Of a stretch of DNA of 64,000 nucleotides, positions 25,996 through 33,582 are shown piece after piece. Origin of the DNA: Saccharicrinis sp. (GTDB lineage: Bacteria; Bacteroidota; Bacteroidia; Bacteroidales; Marinilabiliaceae); contig JAGXIO010000114.1 of the NCBI GenBank assembly GCA_024635555.1, forward strand, positions 1 through 64,000, in the 5' to 3' direction. Position numbers and translations under genes: made by a program. Under the pieces are notes generated by a model that was not told the origin of the DNA, did not search any database, and saw only the letters and a list, made by a program, of their open reading frames with translations. Position 1 is the stretch's first letter, and each line of letters opens with the position of its first letter.

Positions 25996-26583
25996 TTAGA
26001 ATTTTTTAAGAAGTCCAATCCTTAGTTGGAGATAATTCAAATTGAGCGGCACATTAACTCCTTCGTTTTCAACCTCTCTGTTTAGTGAGTTGAATTTTAC
26101 GCCAGGAGTCAAACTCCAGTTTTTTCCTAATTTAAAATCAAATCCGCCAGCTAGTTGCCAACCTAATCCATGTCCACTATCATGCGTGATGTCACCATCA
26201 GAATTTTCAATTTCGATGTGATTATTCAAACCTCCTGCCCGCAAATAATAAGATGTTTTGCTTTGTCCAATCGGGTGTTTGAATTGAAGTCCGAAAACAT
26301 ATCCCGTTTCTTCGAAACATACATCGTTTCCTGCAAAAGAGTAGTCTGCTCCAAATTTGTTCCAACCCCATCCAGCATAAACTCCGATATGTGGCATAAA
26401 GCGGTAATGAAAGATGCCTTCGAAACCAAATCCCGGATTTAAAGTTGACCCTTCTAGTTTTTTTGCGGCAACAGATGCACCTGTGCTAAGTTCAAATCCA
26501 TAACATTTTGAGTTATCCTGAGCTAACGTATTAATAGAGAATAGGATAACTAATGCGATGCTTAAAAATGCTTTTGTTTTCAT
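25996..26583 (-). CDS. Small outer-membrane beta-barrel protein
   Basis: A 195-residue porin-like barrel: signal peptide (about 1-21, ending NTLAQ), alternating amphipathic strands (GFEGIFHYRF, GVYAGWGWNKFG, YYLRAGGLNN, LGWQLAGGFDFKL) and a C-terminal Phe (LLKKF), the classic barrel end signal. I place the start at 26583 (MKTKAF), not at the in-frame ATG 26634, because the -7 element at 26624-26631 would make the longer form lie upstream of the transcript start. A LytTR-like site controls it. Confidence 0.82.
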   Translation of the reverse strand: MKTKAFLSIALVILFSINTLAQDNSKCYGFELSTGASVAAKKLEGSTLNPGFGFEGIFHYRFMPHIGVYAGWGWNKFGADYSFAGNDVCFEETGYVFGLQFKHPIGQSKTSYYLRAGGLNNHIEIENSDGDITHDSGHGLGWQLAGGFDFKLGKNWSLTPGVKFNSLNREVENEGVNVPLNLNYLQLRIGLLKKF

Positions 26584-26623
26584 AGTCTTAATTTTTAAAT
26601 GCTTTTTTGAAAAAATTACGAAA

Positions 26624-26697
26624 CAAAAGTACATGCGGATACTTCCCGAAAAGAATAATTGTTGTTGAGGGTGTTTTTAGAATAGATGAAAGTGAGT
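26624..26697 (-). promoter_or_regulatory. LytTR-like direct-repeat site and -7 element
   Basis: Minus strand: ACTCACTTTCATC (26697-26685) and AAACACCCTCAAC (26676-26664) agree at 8 of 13 positions and are 21 bp apart. The -7 element TACTTTTG (26631-26624) begins 45 nt after the proximal half-site start, as in the other three promoters. Confidence 0.65.
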
Positions 26698-26772
26698 TTA
26701 CATGTATTGAATGTGTAGTTTCAAAACCCAAAGATTGCCCTAGGTCATACCCAAAGTGCTCTTTCAAAGGGA

Positions 26773-26788
26773 TCCGGCAGCTGCCGGA
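26773..26788. repeat. 16-bp perfect GC-rich palindrome
   Basis: TCCGGCAG followed by its exact complement CTGCCGGA, in an otherwise AT-rich spacer. It could be a protein-binding dyad or a REP-like element; nothing else marks it. Confidence 0.75.
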
Positions 26789-26815
26789 GAGTTGGAGTGT
26801 CTTCTAAAATCATGA

Positions 26816-26847
26816 AAGCCGCTGTCAAAATTAATTGACAGCGGCTT
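26816..26847. repeat. 13-bp stem hairpin
   Basis: AAGCCGCTGTCAA (26816-26828) pairs with TTGACAGCGGCTT (26835-26847), loop AATTAA. On the minus strand it is followed by a weak T-rich stretch and could terminate the DUF3078 transcript. On the plus strand it precedes the leader-like ORF. Confidence 0.7.
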
Positions 26848-26877
26848 CCAACCTTTAACCAAACCTAACCCTAAACT

Positions 26878-26925
26878 ATGAGAAAATTTAAGTCTTTAAA
26901 TATTTTTAACAACCGTGATGGTTGA
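26878..26925 (+). CDS. 15-codon leader-like ORF
   Basis: MRKFKSLNIFNNRDG then TGA, preceded by AACC-rich text (AACCTTTAACCAAACC) of the kind I associate with leaders ahead of SusC-type receptor genes. It is followed by a short hairpin with a T-run (27006-27030). No plus-strand gene follows, so it may be an orphan leader left by a lost receptor locus. Coding status is doubtful. Confidence 0.2.
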   Translation: MRKFKSLNIFNNRDG

Positions 26926-27005
26926 TTGTGTTATCCATATAATTACGATTACAAATATATAATCCATTTTTAAAACCACAAAATAAAAAACGATAAAAAT
27001 GTGTT

Positions 27006-27030
27006 AAAATACGTTAATCGTATTTTTTTT
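27006..27030 (+). terminator. Short terminator-like hairpin
   Basis: AAAATACG (27006-27013) pairs with CGTATTTT (27019-27026), loop TTAAT, followed by TTTT. A second dyad ATCAATCA/TGATTGAT follows at 27031-27053. Confidence 0.45.
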
Positions 27031-27059
27031 ATCAATCATTAGATTTGATTGATGAACGC

Positions 27060-28478
27060 TTAGAATTTATAGCTGAAGTTAATGGCGAAGTGTTCCCTAA
27101 ATTGAATCTTGTCTGACTCGTTGCTAAAATATCTCAATTGGGTGTTAAGTCTTGTCGAAAGATATTGGTTAATCCTCATATCGAATATCAACTCCCAGTC
27201 AACCTGCTTGGTAGGATCTTTATCGAAATACCCCACAAAAACATCCAACTTGTATCGCAGGTTCAATTCTGTGGATATTTTCCAGTTAAAATTATTGGTT
27301 AACGATGCTCCGGTACTGAAAGCTGATTTTCTATCAGGGTCTATCTTATAATTGGTCTGATCTACCTTAGCAGTGTCTTTTACGTAGGTAATTTTTGAAG
27401 TTAAAGGCGATAGTAGCAAAGTAAAGTTTGGGCTCTGCTTAAAGTCCATACCTAAAGCGAAGGTAAAGTAAGCGGGCGACATAAAACCGGAAATGATGGT
27501 TTCGCGTTTTTTATTGTTGAAGCCATTAAAAAGCTGCGAGTTAAAATCGAAAACAAAACTATAATACCATTTTTTTGATGCTCTTAAACCGTACTTGCTG
27601 TTGGCTATTATATTATCCGTATTTATTTGTACGGGGTAACTCTCGGAGTTTAAAATGCCCACTTTATGTCGAGCATAGTTTTCCCACTCTATTTTGTCCA
27701 TTTTATAGTAAGCTCTAACCAATAAGTCGCTTTGTAAGGCAATGGAATTTTCTCCACCTTTCGTCCAGTTTGATAGGTAGGCTTGCGATAGCTGAATGTT
27801 TTCGATACCACTGTAAGTCCATGGCCCGTTTTCCTTAATTGTTTTGTTCAGTTTGCTGGGAGAATCAATCCTGTCAGACAGTAAGCGGGATAGGCCCTCC
27901 TCTGCGGACCGTTTATTAAGATGTATTCTGTCTGTAATCAGGCGATGTGGTTCAGGTATTGTTTTCAAAACATGTTTTACCAGGTACGGCTTATTAATGA
28001 AAAATGATTCATTGCGTTTAGTCATATTAAATACTTCACCCACGGAATCATTAAAAATGCTGCCGGTCGACATAATATCCAAATATCCCTTATGATCATA
28101 AAGCAGCTTTGAGCGCACAAGGGTAGGCTCATATTTAATGTTTAAATCCTTAGCCGGATAAAATTTCAGGCTCATAACGTACTCCTTATACTCCCGGTTA
28201 GAGGTATTTAAGGTCATCACTTGGTTTCTGCGAAACGTTATGGTATCCAATATAAAAAACTTATGATCCAAGTTAAAGGAAGTCCAATAGTTTGTCCGTT
28301 TATTGATGTCATCGCTTAAAGTGACGCTATTTATTTTGCCTGCATTAGTAAAATATCCCATTGTGGGATAGACCGTTTTTGACCATGATTGAGCCTTGGT
28401 GGAATGGAAACAAAATACGAAAACAGCAATGGGAACGAGTATGCCTATGTTTGAATGGCGGATGTGCTTAATGTTCAT
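27060..28478 (-). CDS. DUF3078-containing outer-membrane protein
   Basis: A 472-residue exported protein with a signal peptide (about 1-29, ending STKAQ). The segment about 230-290 (LSQAYLSNWTKGGENSIALQ) is the hallmark of the DUF3078 family, which is restricted to Bacteroidota. The remainder has beta-barrel strand periodicity and ends in FAINFSYKF, a proper barrel terminus. About 190 extra residues precede the DUF3078 part, so it is longer than the usual family member. Function unknown. A -7 element TATATTTG (28533-28526) lies upstream. Confidence 0.75.
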   Translation of the reverse strand: MNIKHIRHSNIGILVPIAVFVFCFHSTKAQSWSKTVYPTMGYFTNAGKINSVTLSDDINKRTNYWTSFNLDHKFFILDTITFRRNQVMTLNTSNREYKEYVMSLKFYPAKDLNIKYEPTLVRSKLLYDHKGYLDIMSTGSIFNDSVGEVFNMTKRNESFFINKPYLVKHVLKTIPEPHRLITDRIHLNKRSAEEGLSRLLSDRIDSPSKLNKTIKENGPWTYSGIENIQLSQAYLSNWTKGGENSIALQSDLLVRAYYKMDKIEWENYARHKVGILNSESYPVQINTDNIIANSKYGLRASKKWYYSFVFDFNSQLFNGFNNKKRETIISGFMSPAYFTFALGMDFKQSPNFTLLLSPLTSKITYVKDTAKVDQTNYKIDPDRKSAFSTGASLTNNFNWKISTELNLRYKLDVFVGYFDKDPTKQVDWELIFDMRINQYLSTRLNTQLRYFSNESDKIQFREHFAINFSYKF

Positions 28479-28525
28479 TGTTGAAAATACAGCTTTAAAA
28501 TATTATTTAAATGGTGTTACTACCA

Positions 28526-28533
28526 CAAATATA
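28526..28533 (-). promoter_or_regulatory. -7 element for the DUF3078 gene
   Basis: TATATTTG on the minus strand fits TAnnTTTG exactly, 47 nt before the ATG at 28478. The rest of the 28479-28793 spacer holds the msrB terminator and no other gene. Confidence 0.5.
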
Positions 28534-28710
28534 AGTACTTAATGTGGCCATTAGTTGATTTGTGATACAACGTTTGACCGAATAAATAACCGAAAAATTT
28601 GAATCCGCAAATATACAAAAGCTTATCGTGGGAAAATCATGCCAAGAATGGTAAAAATAAACTGTTTTCTATTTTTGTAATGATTATTTTTTTCTGGATT
28701 AAATATAAAA

Positions 28711-28748
28711 TAGCCCCATTGTATCCATTTGTGGATACGATGGGGCTA
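28711..28748 (-). terminator. Rho-independent terminator of msrB
   Basis: A 16-bp stem: TAGCCCCAT with ATGGGGCTA at the base, one G-T pair, then GTATCC with GGATAC, loop ATTTGT. On the minus strand a T-rich run follows. It lies 45 nt after the msrB stop. Confidence 0.8.
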
Positions 28749-28793
28749 ATGTCCAGTGACTTTTTTCTGATATCCTAAACCCAGCTTTCCTCC

Positions 28794-29246
28794 CTATTTT
28801 TTATCTTTACTATCTTTTGTTTTTTCCTCGGGCACAAAAATCATCGATATCGAATTAACGCAATGTCGGGTATTTTTAGGTGTTAAACCCTCCCCTAAAA
28901 ATACGTGTCCCAAATGCCCTTTGCAATGGTTGCATATAATTTCAGTTCTTCGTCCATCGGCATCAGGCACACGTTTTACAGCACCTTCTATTTCATCATC
29001 AAAACTAGGCCATCCACAGTCCGATTCAAACTTACTGTTCGATTTATACAAAGGAGCCTCGCATTGTTTGCATAGATAGGTACCTTTTTGTTTATTATTG
29101 GTGTATTCACCAACAAATGGCCTTTCGGTGCCTTTGTTCAGGATTACTCTTTTTTCTTCAGACGATAATTCGTTGTAATTCTTTTTTTGCGCTTCCATAT
29201 TAAACAGTGCTGTGCTGAGTATAGCGATTAGTAATAAAATCTTCAT
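28794..29246 (-). CDS. msrB: Exported peptide-methionine (R)-S-oxide reductase
   Basis: Reduces the R form of methionine sulfoxide in proteins. Start chosen at 29246 ([10 protein letters not shown]) because this gives a signal peptide (about 1-20, ending MEAQ); the ATG at 29291 would put 15 residues before it. The MsrB domain has zinc ligands CKQC and CNHC, the CGWPSF signature, GHLGHVF and catalytic Cys in RHCVNSIS. The export signal means it repairs envelope proteins. Single-gene unit with a terminator at 28711-28748. Confidence 0.92.
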   Translation of the reverse strand: MKILLLIAILSTALFNMEAQKKNYNELSSEEKRVILNKGTERPFVGEYTNNKQKGTYLCKQCEAPLYKSNSKFESDCGWPSFDDEIEGAVKRVPDADGRRTEIICNHCKGHLGHVFLGEGLTPKNTRHCVNSISMIFVPEEKTKDSKDKK

Positions 29247-29572
29247 AATTATAAAAATGATGGTTTGTCCTGTTATTAAAACAGAAGCCAATGTCTTTTG
29301 TTTTATCTCCTTATAAATAGTTTAGAATTTTTCTAAATAAAGCAAATAATGCCTTTGGTATTTGTGAGTGTTTTTAGCGATAAAAGCACTAGGTATGCAA
29401 TTACCAGCATGTACATTGTAATGACGAATAGGTTTAGCCATGACGGGTCTATATCTTTGCTAAATTATAAGCGTTCTAATTTAACCTTCAACTGGTTGCT
29501 AATATCATTGGTTTTTTTAAATTTGCTGGCCATTCAAAATGAAATTTAGTAACTAATAAAATAATAATAAAA
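29247..29572. other. Divergent spacer between msrB and etfB
   Basis: Holds a -7 element TATCTTTG (29452-29459) about 114 nt before the etfB start, so that transcript would have a leader of about 107 nt. A 66-codon plus ORF at 29349-29549 has no recognisable product and overlaps this promoter; I do not call it. No clear msrB promoter was seen. Confidence 0.45.
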
Positions 29573-30445
29573 ATGGGATTAAAGATTATTGTCCTTGCCA
29601 AGCAGGTTCCTGATACGCGAAACGTGGGAAAAGATGCAATGAAGGCAGATGGAACGGTAAACCGTGCTGCGTTAGCGGCTATTTTCAACCCCGAAGATCT
29701 TAATGCCTTGGAGCAGGCATTACGCCTAAAAGATCGTTATCCGGGATCGGAGATAACCATTTTAACGATGGGGCCGGGCCGTGCAGCCGATATTATTCGC
29801 GAAGGTCTGTACCGTGGTGCCGATAAGGGTTATTTATTGACGGACAGAGCTTTTGCCGGATCAGATACCTTGGCCACCTCCTACGCTATTGCCTGTGCCA
29901 TTCGTAAAATAAAAAATTTCGACCTTATCGTGGCAGGACGTCAAGCTATTGATGGCGATACGGCGCAAGTAGGTCCGCAGGTTGCCGAAAAGCTACACCT
30001 ACCACAAATTACCTATGCACAGGAAGTTAAGTCGGCCGAGAATGGTAAGATTACCGTGGTGCGAAGGTTGGAGAGGGGCGTAGAAACAGTTGAAGCACCG
30101 CTACCATGCGTAATTACTGTAAATTCTTCGGCTCCCGATTGCCGCCCGCGCAATGCGAAAAGAGTGATGAAATATAAACATGCAAAAACAGTTACCGAAT
30201 CGCAAGCACAAAGCGAAGACTATATCGATTTGTCAACCGACAGGCCATACCTTAATATTGAGGAGTGGAGTGTAAACGATATCGAAACCGATATGAAATG
30301 GCTAGGTCTAGGTGGTTCTCCTACTAAAGTTAAAAAGATTGAGAACGTGGTATTTCAGGCAAAGGAATCCAAGCGCATCACAAACAACGAGGAAGAATTG
30401 GAAGCCATGATTGTGGAACTTATCGAAAACCACACTATCGGTTAA
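29573..30445 (+). CDS. etfB: Electron transfer flavoprotein beta subunit
   Basis: The 290-residue beta subunit of ETF (FixA family), which carries electrons between flavin dehydrogenases and the quinone pool or ferredoxin. Signatures: LAKQVPDTRNV at the N-terminus, NPEDLNALEQALRLKD, LIVAGRQAIDGDTAQVGPQVAE and PLPCVITVNSSAPDCRPRN. It is followed by etfA (130 nt later) and an acyl-CoA dehydrogenase, a standard fatty-acid or butyryl-CoA redox module. Confidence 0.92.
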   Translation: MGLKIIVLAKQVPDTRNVGKDAMKADGTVNRAALAAIFNPEDLNALEQALRLKDRYPGSEITILTMGPGRAADIIREGLYRGADKGYLLTDRAFAGSDTLATSYAIACAIRKIKNFDLIVAGRQAIDGDTAQVGPQVAEKLHLPQITYAQEVKSAENGKITVVRRLERGVETVEAPLPCVITVNSSAPDCRPRNAKRVMKYKHAKTVTESQAQSEDYIDLSTDRPYLNIEEWSVNDIETDMKWLGLGGSPTKVKKIENVVFQAKESKRITNNEEELEAMIVELIENHTIG

Positions 30446-30575
30446 TTAAAGCTTTGTTTAACAAATTGATTTTAAGGAGGAGATGATTTTTAGCCTAAGA
30501 AGCCAGATTCTGCGCTAAATCACTTCGACGCTCGAGGAAAATCTCCAGTGTAAATTAATTTCACCAATAAAAAAA

Positions 30576-31595
30576 ATGGGTAACTTATTTGTAATTTGCG
30601 AAATAGAAGAGGGCAAGATAGCCGATGTAAGCCTTGAGTTGCTTACCAAAGGGCGCTCACTTGCCAACGACCTTAGCTGCAAGCTCGAAGCTGTAGTTTT
30701 AGGTCATCAATTAAAAGGAATAGAAAAACAGGTGTTCCCGTTCGGGGTAGATGTGCTTCATGTGGCCGACAGCAAGGACTTGGATATATATACTACTTTG
30801 CCGTTCACTGCGGTTATTGTTGACCTTTTTAAACAGGAAAAACCGGAGATTTGTCTGCTCGGGGCCACCACTTTAGGACGCGACCTTGGACCTCGTATTT
30901 CATCTGCTTTGCAGAGTGGATTAACGGCCGATTGTACATCATTGGAAATTGGCGATCACGAAGATAAAAAAGCCGGTAAAAACTATAAGAATCTTTTGTA
31001 CCAAATCCGTCCTGCTTTTGGGGGTAATATTGTAGCCACTATCATCAACCCCGATTGCCGTCCTCAAATGGCTACTGTGCGCGAGGGGGTGATGAAAATG
31101 GAGATTTATAACGAGAGTCATAAAGGGAAAGTGAAAACCATAGAGGTGGACAAAATACTTAAACCCGAAGACTTGGTGGTGAAAGTGATAGAACGCCACA
31201 TGGAAAAATCAAAAGTCAATATTAAAAATTCATCTATCATTGTGGCAGGAGGTTACGGGATGGGCTCTAGGGAGGGTTTCAATCAGTTGTTTCAGCTGGC
31301 CGAGGTGCTTAGTGCCGAGGTGGGTGCTTCAAGGGCTGCCGTGGATGCTGGTTATGCCGACCATGAGCGTCAGATAGGACAGACTGGCGTAACGGTTCGA
31401 CCTAAACTTTACATCGCATGCGGTATCTCAGGCCAAATACAACATACCGCTGGTATGGAGGAGTCGGCCATGATTATTGCCATTAATAACGATTCGAATG
31501 CACCTATCAATAAAATTGCCGACTATGTGATTAATGGGGAGGTAAACGATATTGTGGCAAAGCTCATTAAGTTATACAAGAAAAATTCGAAATAG
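30576..31595 (+). CDS. etfA: Electron transfer flavoprotein alpha subunit
   Basis: The 339-residue FAD-binding alpha subunit of ETF. An N-terminal domain (about 1-205) is followed by the C-terminal FAD domain with IIVAGGYGMGSREGF, GASRAAVDAGYADHERQIGQ, LYIACGISGQIQHTAGM and IIAINNDSNAPI, all canonical. It forms a heterodimer with the product of 29573-30445. The 148-nt gap to the acyl-CoA dehydrogenase contains a four-copy 15-bp tandem repeat. Confidence 0.94.
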   Translation: MGNLFVICEIEEGKIADVSLELLTKGRSLANDLSCKLEAVVLGHQLKGIEKQVFPFGVDVLHVADSKDLDIYTTLPFTAVIVDLFKQEKPEICLLGATTLGRDLGPRISSALQSGLTADCTSLEIGDHEDKKAGKNYKNLLYQIRPAFGGNIVATIINPDCRPQMATVREGVMKMEIYNESHKGKVKTIEVDKILKPEDLVVKVIERHMEKSKVNIKNSSIIVAGGYGMGSREGFNQLFQLAEVLSAEVGASRAAVDAGYADHERQIGQTGVTVRPKLYIACGISGQIQHTAGMEESAMIIAINNDSNAPINKIADYVINGEVNDIVAKLIKLYKKNSK

Positions 31596-31663
31596 ATTAA
31601 GAGACTATTAGATTACGAGACAAAAGACAAAATGATAAGAGACAAAAGGACAAAATTCTAATA

Positions 31664-31723
31664 TCTCAAAATTTCTTATCTCAAAGTCTCTTATTTCAAA
31701 ATCTCTTATCTCACAGTCTATTA
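31664..31723. repeat. Four-copy 15-bp tandem repeat
   Basis: Units TCTCAAAATTTCTTA, TCTCAAAGTCTCTTA, TTTCAAAATCTCTTA and TCTCACAGTCTATTA follow one another without gaps. Just upstream (31599-31650) inverted relatives such as TAAGAGACTATTAGA occur, so the whole can fold back. A related array lies at 58576-58635. Confidence 0.85.
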
Positions 31724-31743
31724 TCTAAAAAAAACATGAAATA

Positions 31744-33450
31744 ATGGCTAATTTTTTTACAGATAACCCCGATTTAAAATTCCACCTTACCCATCCTATG
31801 ATGGAAAAGATTGTGGCATTAAAGGAGCGTAACTTCGCTGATAAAGATACTTTTGATTATGCGCCGATGGATTTTGAAGATGCCATGGATAGCTACGACA
31901 AGGTATTGGAAATTGTTGGCGAAATTTGTGGCGACATCATAGCGCCCAATGCCGAAAGCGTGGATCAGGAAGGACCAAAAATTGTTAATAACGAAGTGGT
32001 ATATGCCAAAGGTACGCAGGAAAACCTGGATGCTTTGGTAGAAGCCGGATTGATGGGTATTACCCTGCCGCGCAAGTACGAAGGACTTAACTTTCCGATT
32101 GTTCCTTACATTATGGCTGCCGATATTGTTTCGCGTGCCGATGCAGGTTTTGTGAATATATGGGGATTACAGGATTGCGCCGAAACCATTAACGAATTTG
32201 GCGATGAGGATCAGAAAGCCCGCTTTTTGCCCCGTATCTCAAACGGCGAAACTGCCGCCATGGACCTCACCGAGCCCGATGCAGGCTCCGATTTGCAAGC
32301 TGTTCAGTTAAAAGCATCTTTTAATGAAAAAGATGGTAAGTGGTACCTAAACGGTGTAAAACGTTTTATTACCAATGGCGATGGTCATGTTGCTCTAGTG
32401 CTGGCTCGTTCAGAAGAGGCTACGCAAGATGGTCGCGGATTGTCCATGTTTATCTACGATAGAAATAGTAAGGCGGTCATCGTTCGACGCCTCGAAAACA
32501 AGATGGGGATTAAAGGTTCGCCAACGTGCGAGCTGGTATTTAAAAATGCACCAGCCGAACTGGTAGGTTCGCGCAAAATGGGGCTTATTAAATATGTGAT
32601 GGCGCTGATGAACGGTGCCCGCTTGGGTATTGGTGCACAGTCCGTGGGTATTTCGGAGGCTGCCTATCGCGAGGGGCTCAATTATGCCAAGGAGCGCCAG
32701 CAGTTTGGTAAAGCTATTATTAAATTCCCGGCTGTGTACGAATTGCTTTCTACCATGAAAGCCAAACTCGATGCTTCGCGCACCTTGTTATACGAAACAT
32801 CGCGCATGGTGGATGTGTACAAAACCTACATGCACATTAGCGAGGAACGCAAACTGGAACCCCAAGAGCGTGACGAAATGAAGCGCTACCAAAAAATGGC
32901 AGATTACTTTACGCCACTTCTTAAAGGTATGACCAGTGAATACTGTAACCAACTGGCCTACGATTCGTTGCAAATCCATGGTGGATCCGGATTTATGAAG
33001 GACTATCCCATTGAGCGGATTTATCGCGATGCTCGTATAACCACAATTTATGAGGGTACCACTCAATTACAAGTGGTAGCTGCTATCCGTGGGGTTACTA
33101 CAGGTGGTTATTTGGATAGGATACGTGAGTACGAAGCGATGGAATTACGTCCTGAGCTACACGGTTTCCGTCGCACATTAATTGGCATGACCGAAGAGTA
33201 TGTTCATGCGGCTAAAACGGTGGTAGATGTAAAGGATAACGAATACGTCGATTTTCATGCACGTCGTTTGGTTGAAATGGCCGGACATATCGTGATGGGA
33301 TACCTGTTGTTATTGGATACCCAGCGCAACGAAATGTTTAAAAATTCAACAGAAATTTATATTCATATGGGCAAAGCCGAAAATACTTCCAGAGCAGAGT
33401 TTATCCATAACTTTACGCTCGACGATTTAGGCGTGTATAAGCTTGTTTAA
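31744..33450 (+). CDS. Acyl-CoA dehydrogenase
   Basis: A 568-residue flavoenzyme that oxidises acyl-CoA to enoyl-CoA and passes electrons to ETF. N-terminal helical domain, then AAMDLTEPDAGSDLQ and RFITNGDGHVALVLAR (flavin and substrate region), RQQFGKAIIKFPAV, and IYEGTTQLQVVAA, which carries the usual catalytic Glu. It is longer than the classic 380-residue enzymes because of an extra C-terminal helical region, as in Bacteroidota members linked to butyrate or amino-acid fermentation. The position directly after etfBA supports ETF as its acceptor. Confidence 0.92.
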   Translation: MANFFTDNPDLKFHLTHPMMEKIVALKERNFADKDTFDYAPMDFEDAMDSYDKVLEIVGEICGDIIAPNAESVDQEGPKIVNNEVVYAKGTQENLDALVEAGLMGITLPRKYEGLNFPIVPYIMAADIVSRADAGFVNIWGLQDCAETINEFGDEDQKARFLPRISNGETAAMDLTEPDAGSDLQAVQLKASFNEKDGKWYLNGVKRFITNGDGHVALVLARSEEATQDGRGLSMFIYDRNSKAVIVRRLENKMGIKGSPTCELVFKNAPAELVGSRKMGLIKYVMALMNGARLGIGAQSVGISEAAYREGLNYAKERQQFGKAIIKFPAVYELLSTMKAKLDASRTLLYETSRMVDVYKTYMHISEERKLEPQERDEMKRYQKMADYFTPLLKGMTSEYCNQLAYDSLQIHGGSGFMKDYPIERIYRDARITTIYEGTTQLQVVAAIRGVTTGGYLDRIREYEAMELRPELHGFRRTLIGMTEEYVHAAKTVVDVKDNEYVDFHARRLVEMAGHIVMGYLLLLDTQRNEMFKNSTEIYIHMGKAENTSRAEFIHNFTLDDLGVYKLV

Positions 33451-33473
33451 TAAGTAAATATTCCCATACTTTA

Positions 33474-33505
33474 ATGGCCGAATCTATCGATTCGGCCATT
33501 TTTAT
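33474..33505 (+). terminator. Rho-independent terminator
   Basis: ATGGCCGAATC (33474-33484) pairs perfectly with GATTCGGCCAT (33489-33499), loop TATC, followed by a T-run. It ends the etf-acyl-CoA dehydrogenase unit. Confidence 0.9.
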
Positions 33506-33539
33506 TAATAATATACTTCATCAAGCCATCGAAAAACTT

Positions 33540-33547
33540 TACTTTTG
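33540..33547 (+). promoter_or_regulatory. -7 element for the cysteate-synthase-like gene
   Basis: TACTTTTG fits TAnnTTTG, 36 nt before the ATG at 33583 and after the terminator, so the gene has its own promoter. No convincing -33 element. Confidence 0.5.
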
Positions 33548-33582
33548 CAGCTCAAATAACATAAGTCAAATATAAAAGCAAG

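Noticed and set aside
26584-26634. Upstream ATG (26634) for the small beta-barrel gene
   Set aside because: It lies upstream of the -7 element at 26624-26631 and puts 17 residues before a normal signal peptide.
29349-29549. 66-codon plus ORF between msrB and etfB
   Set aside because: No recognisable product, odd composition, and it spans the probable etfB promoter.
30474-30518. Strong AGGAGG before an 11-codon ORF between etfB and etfA
   Set aside because: AGGAGG is only 2 nt from the ATG, too close to serve it, and Bacteroidota rarely use such sites. No sign of conservation can be seen.
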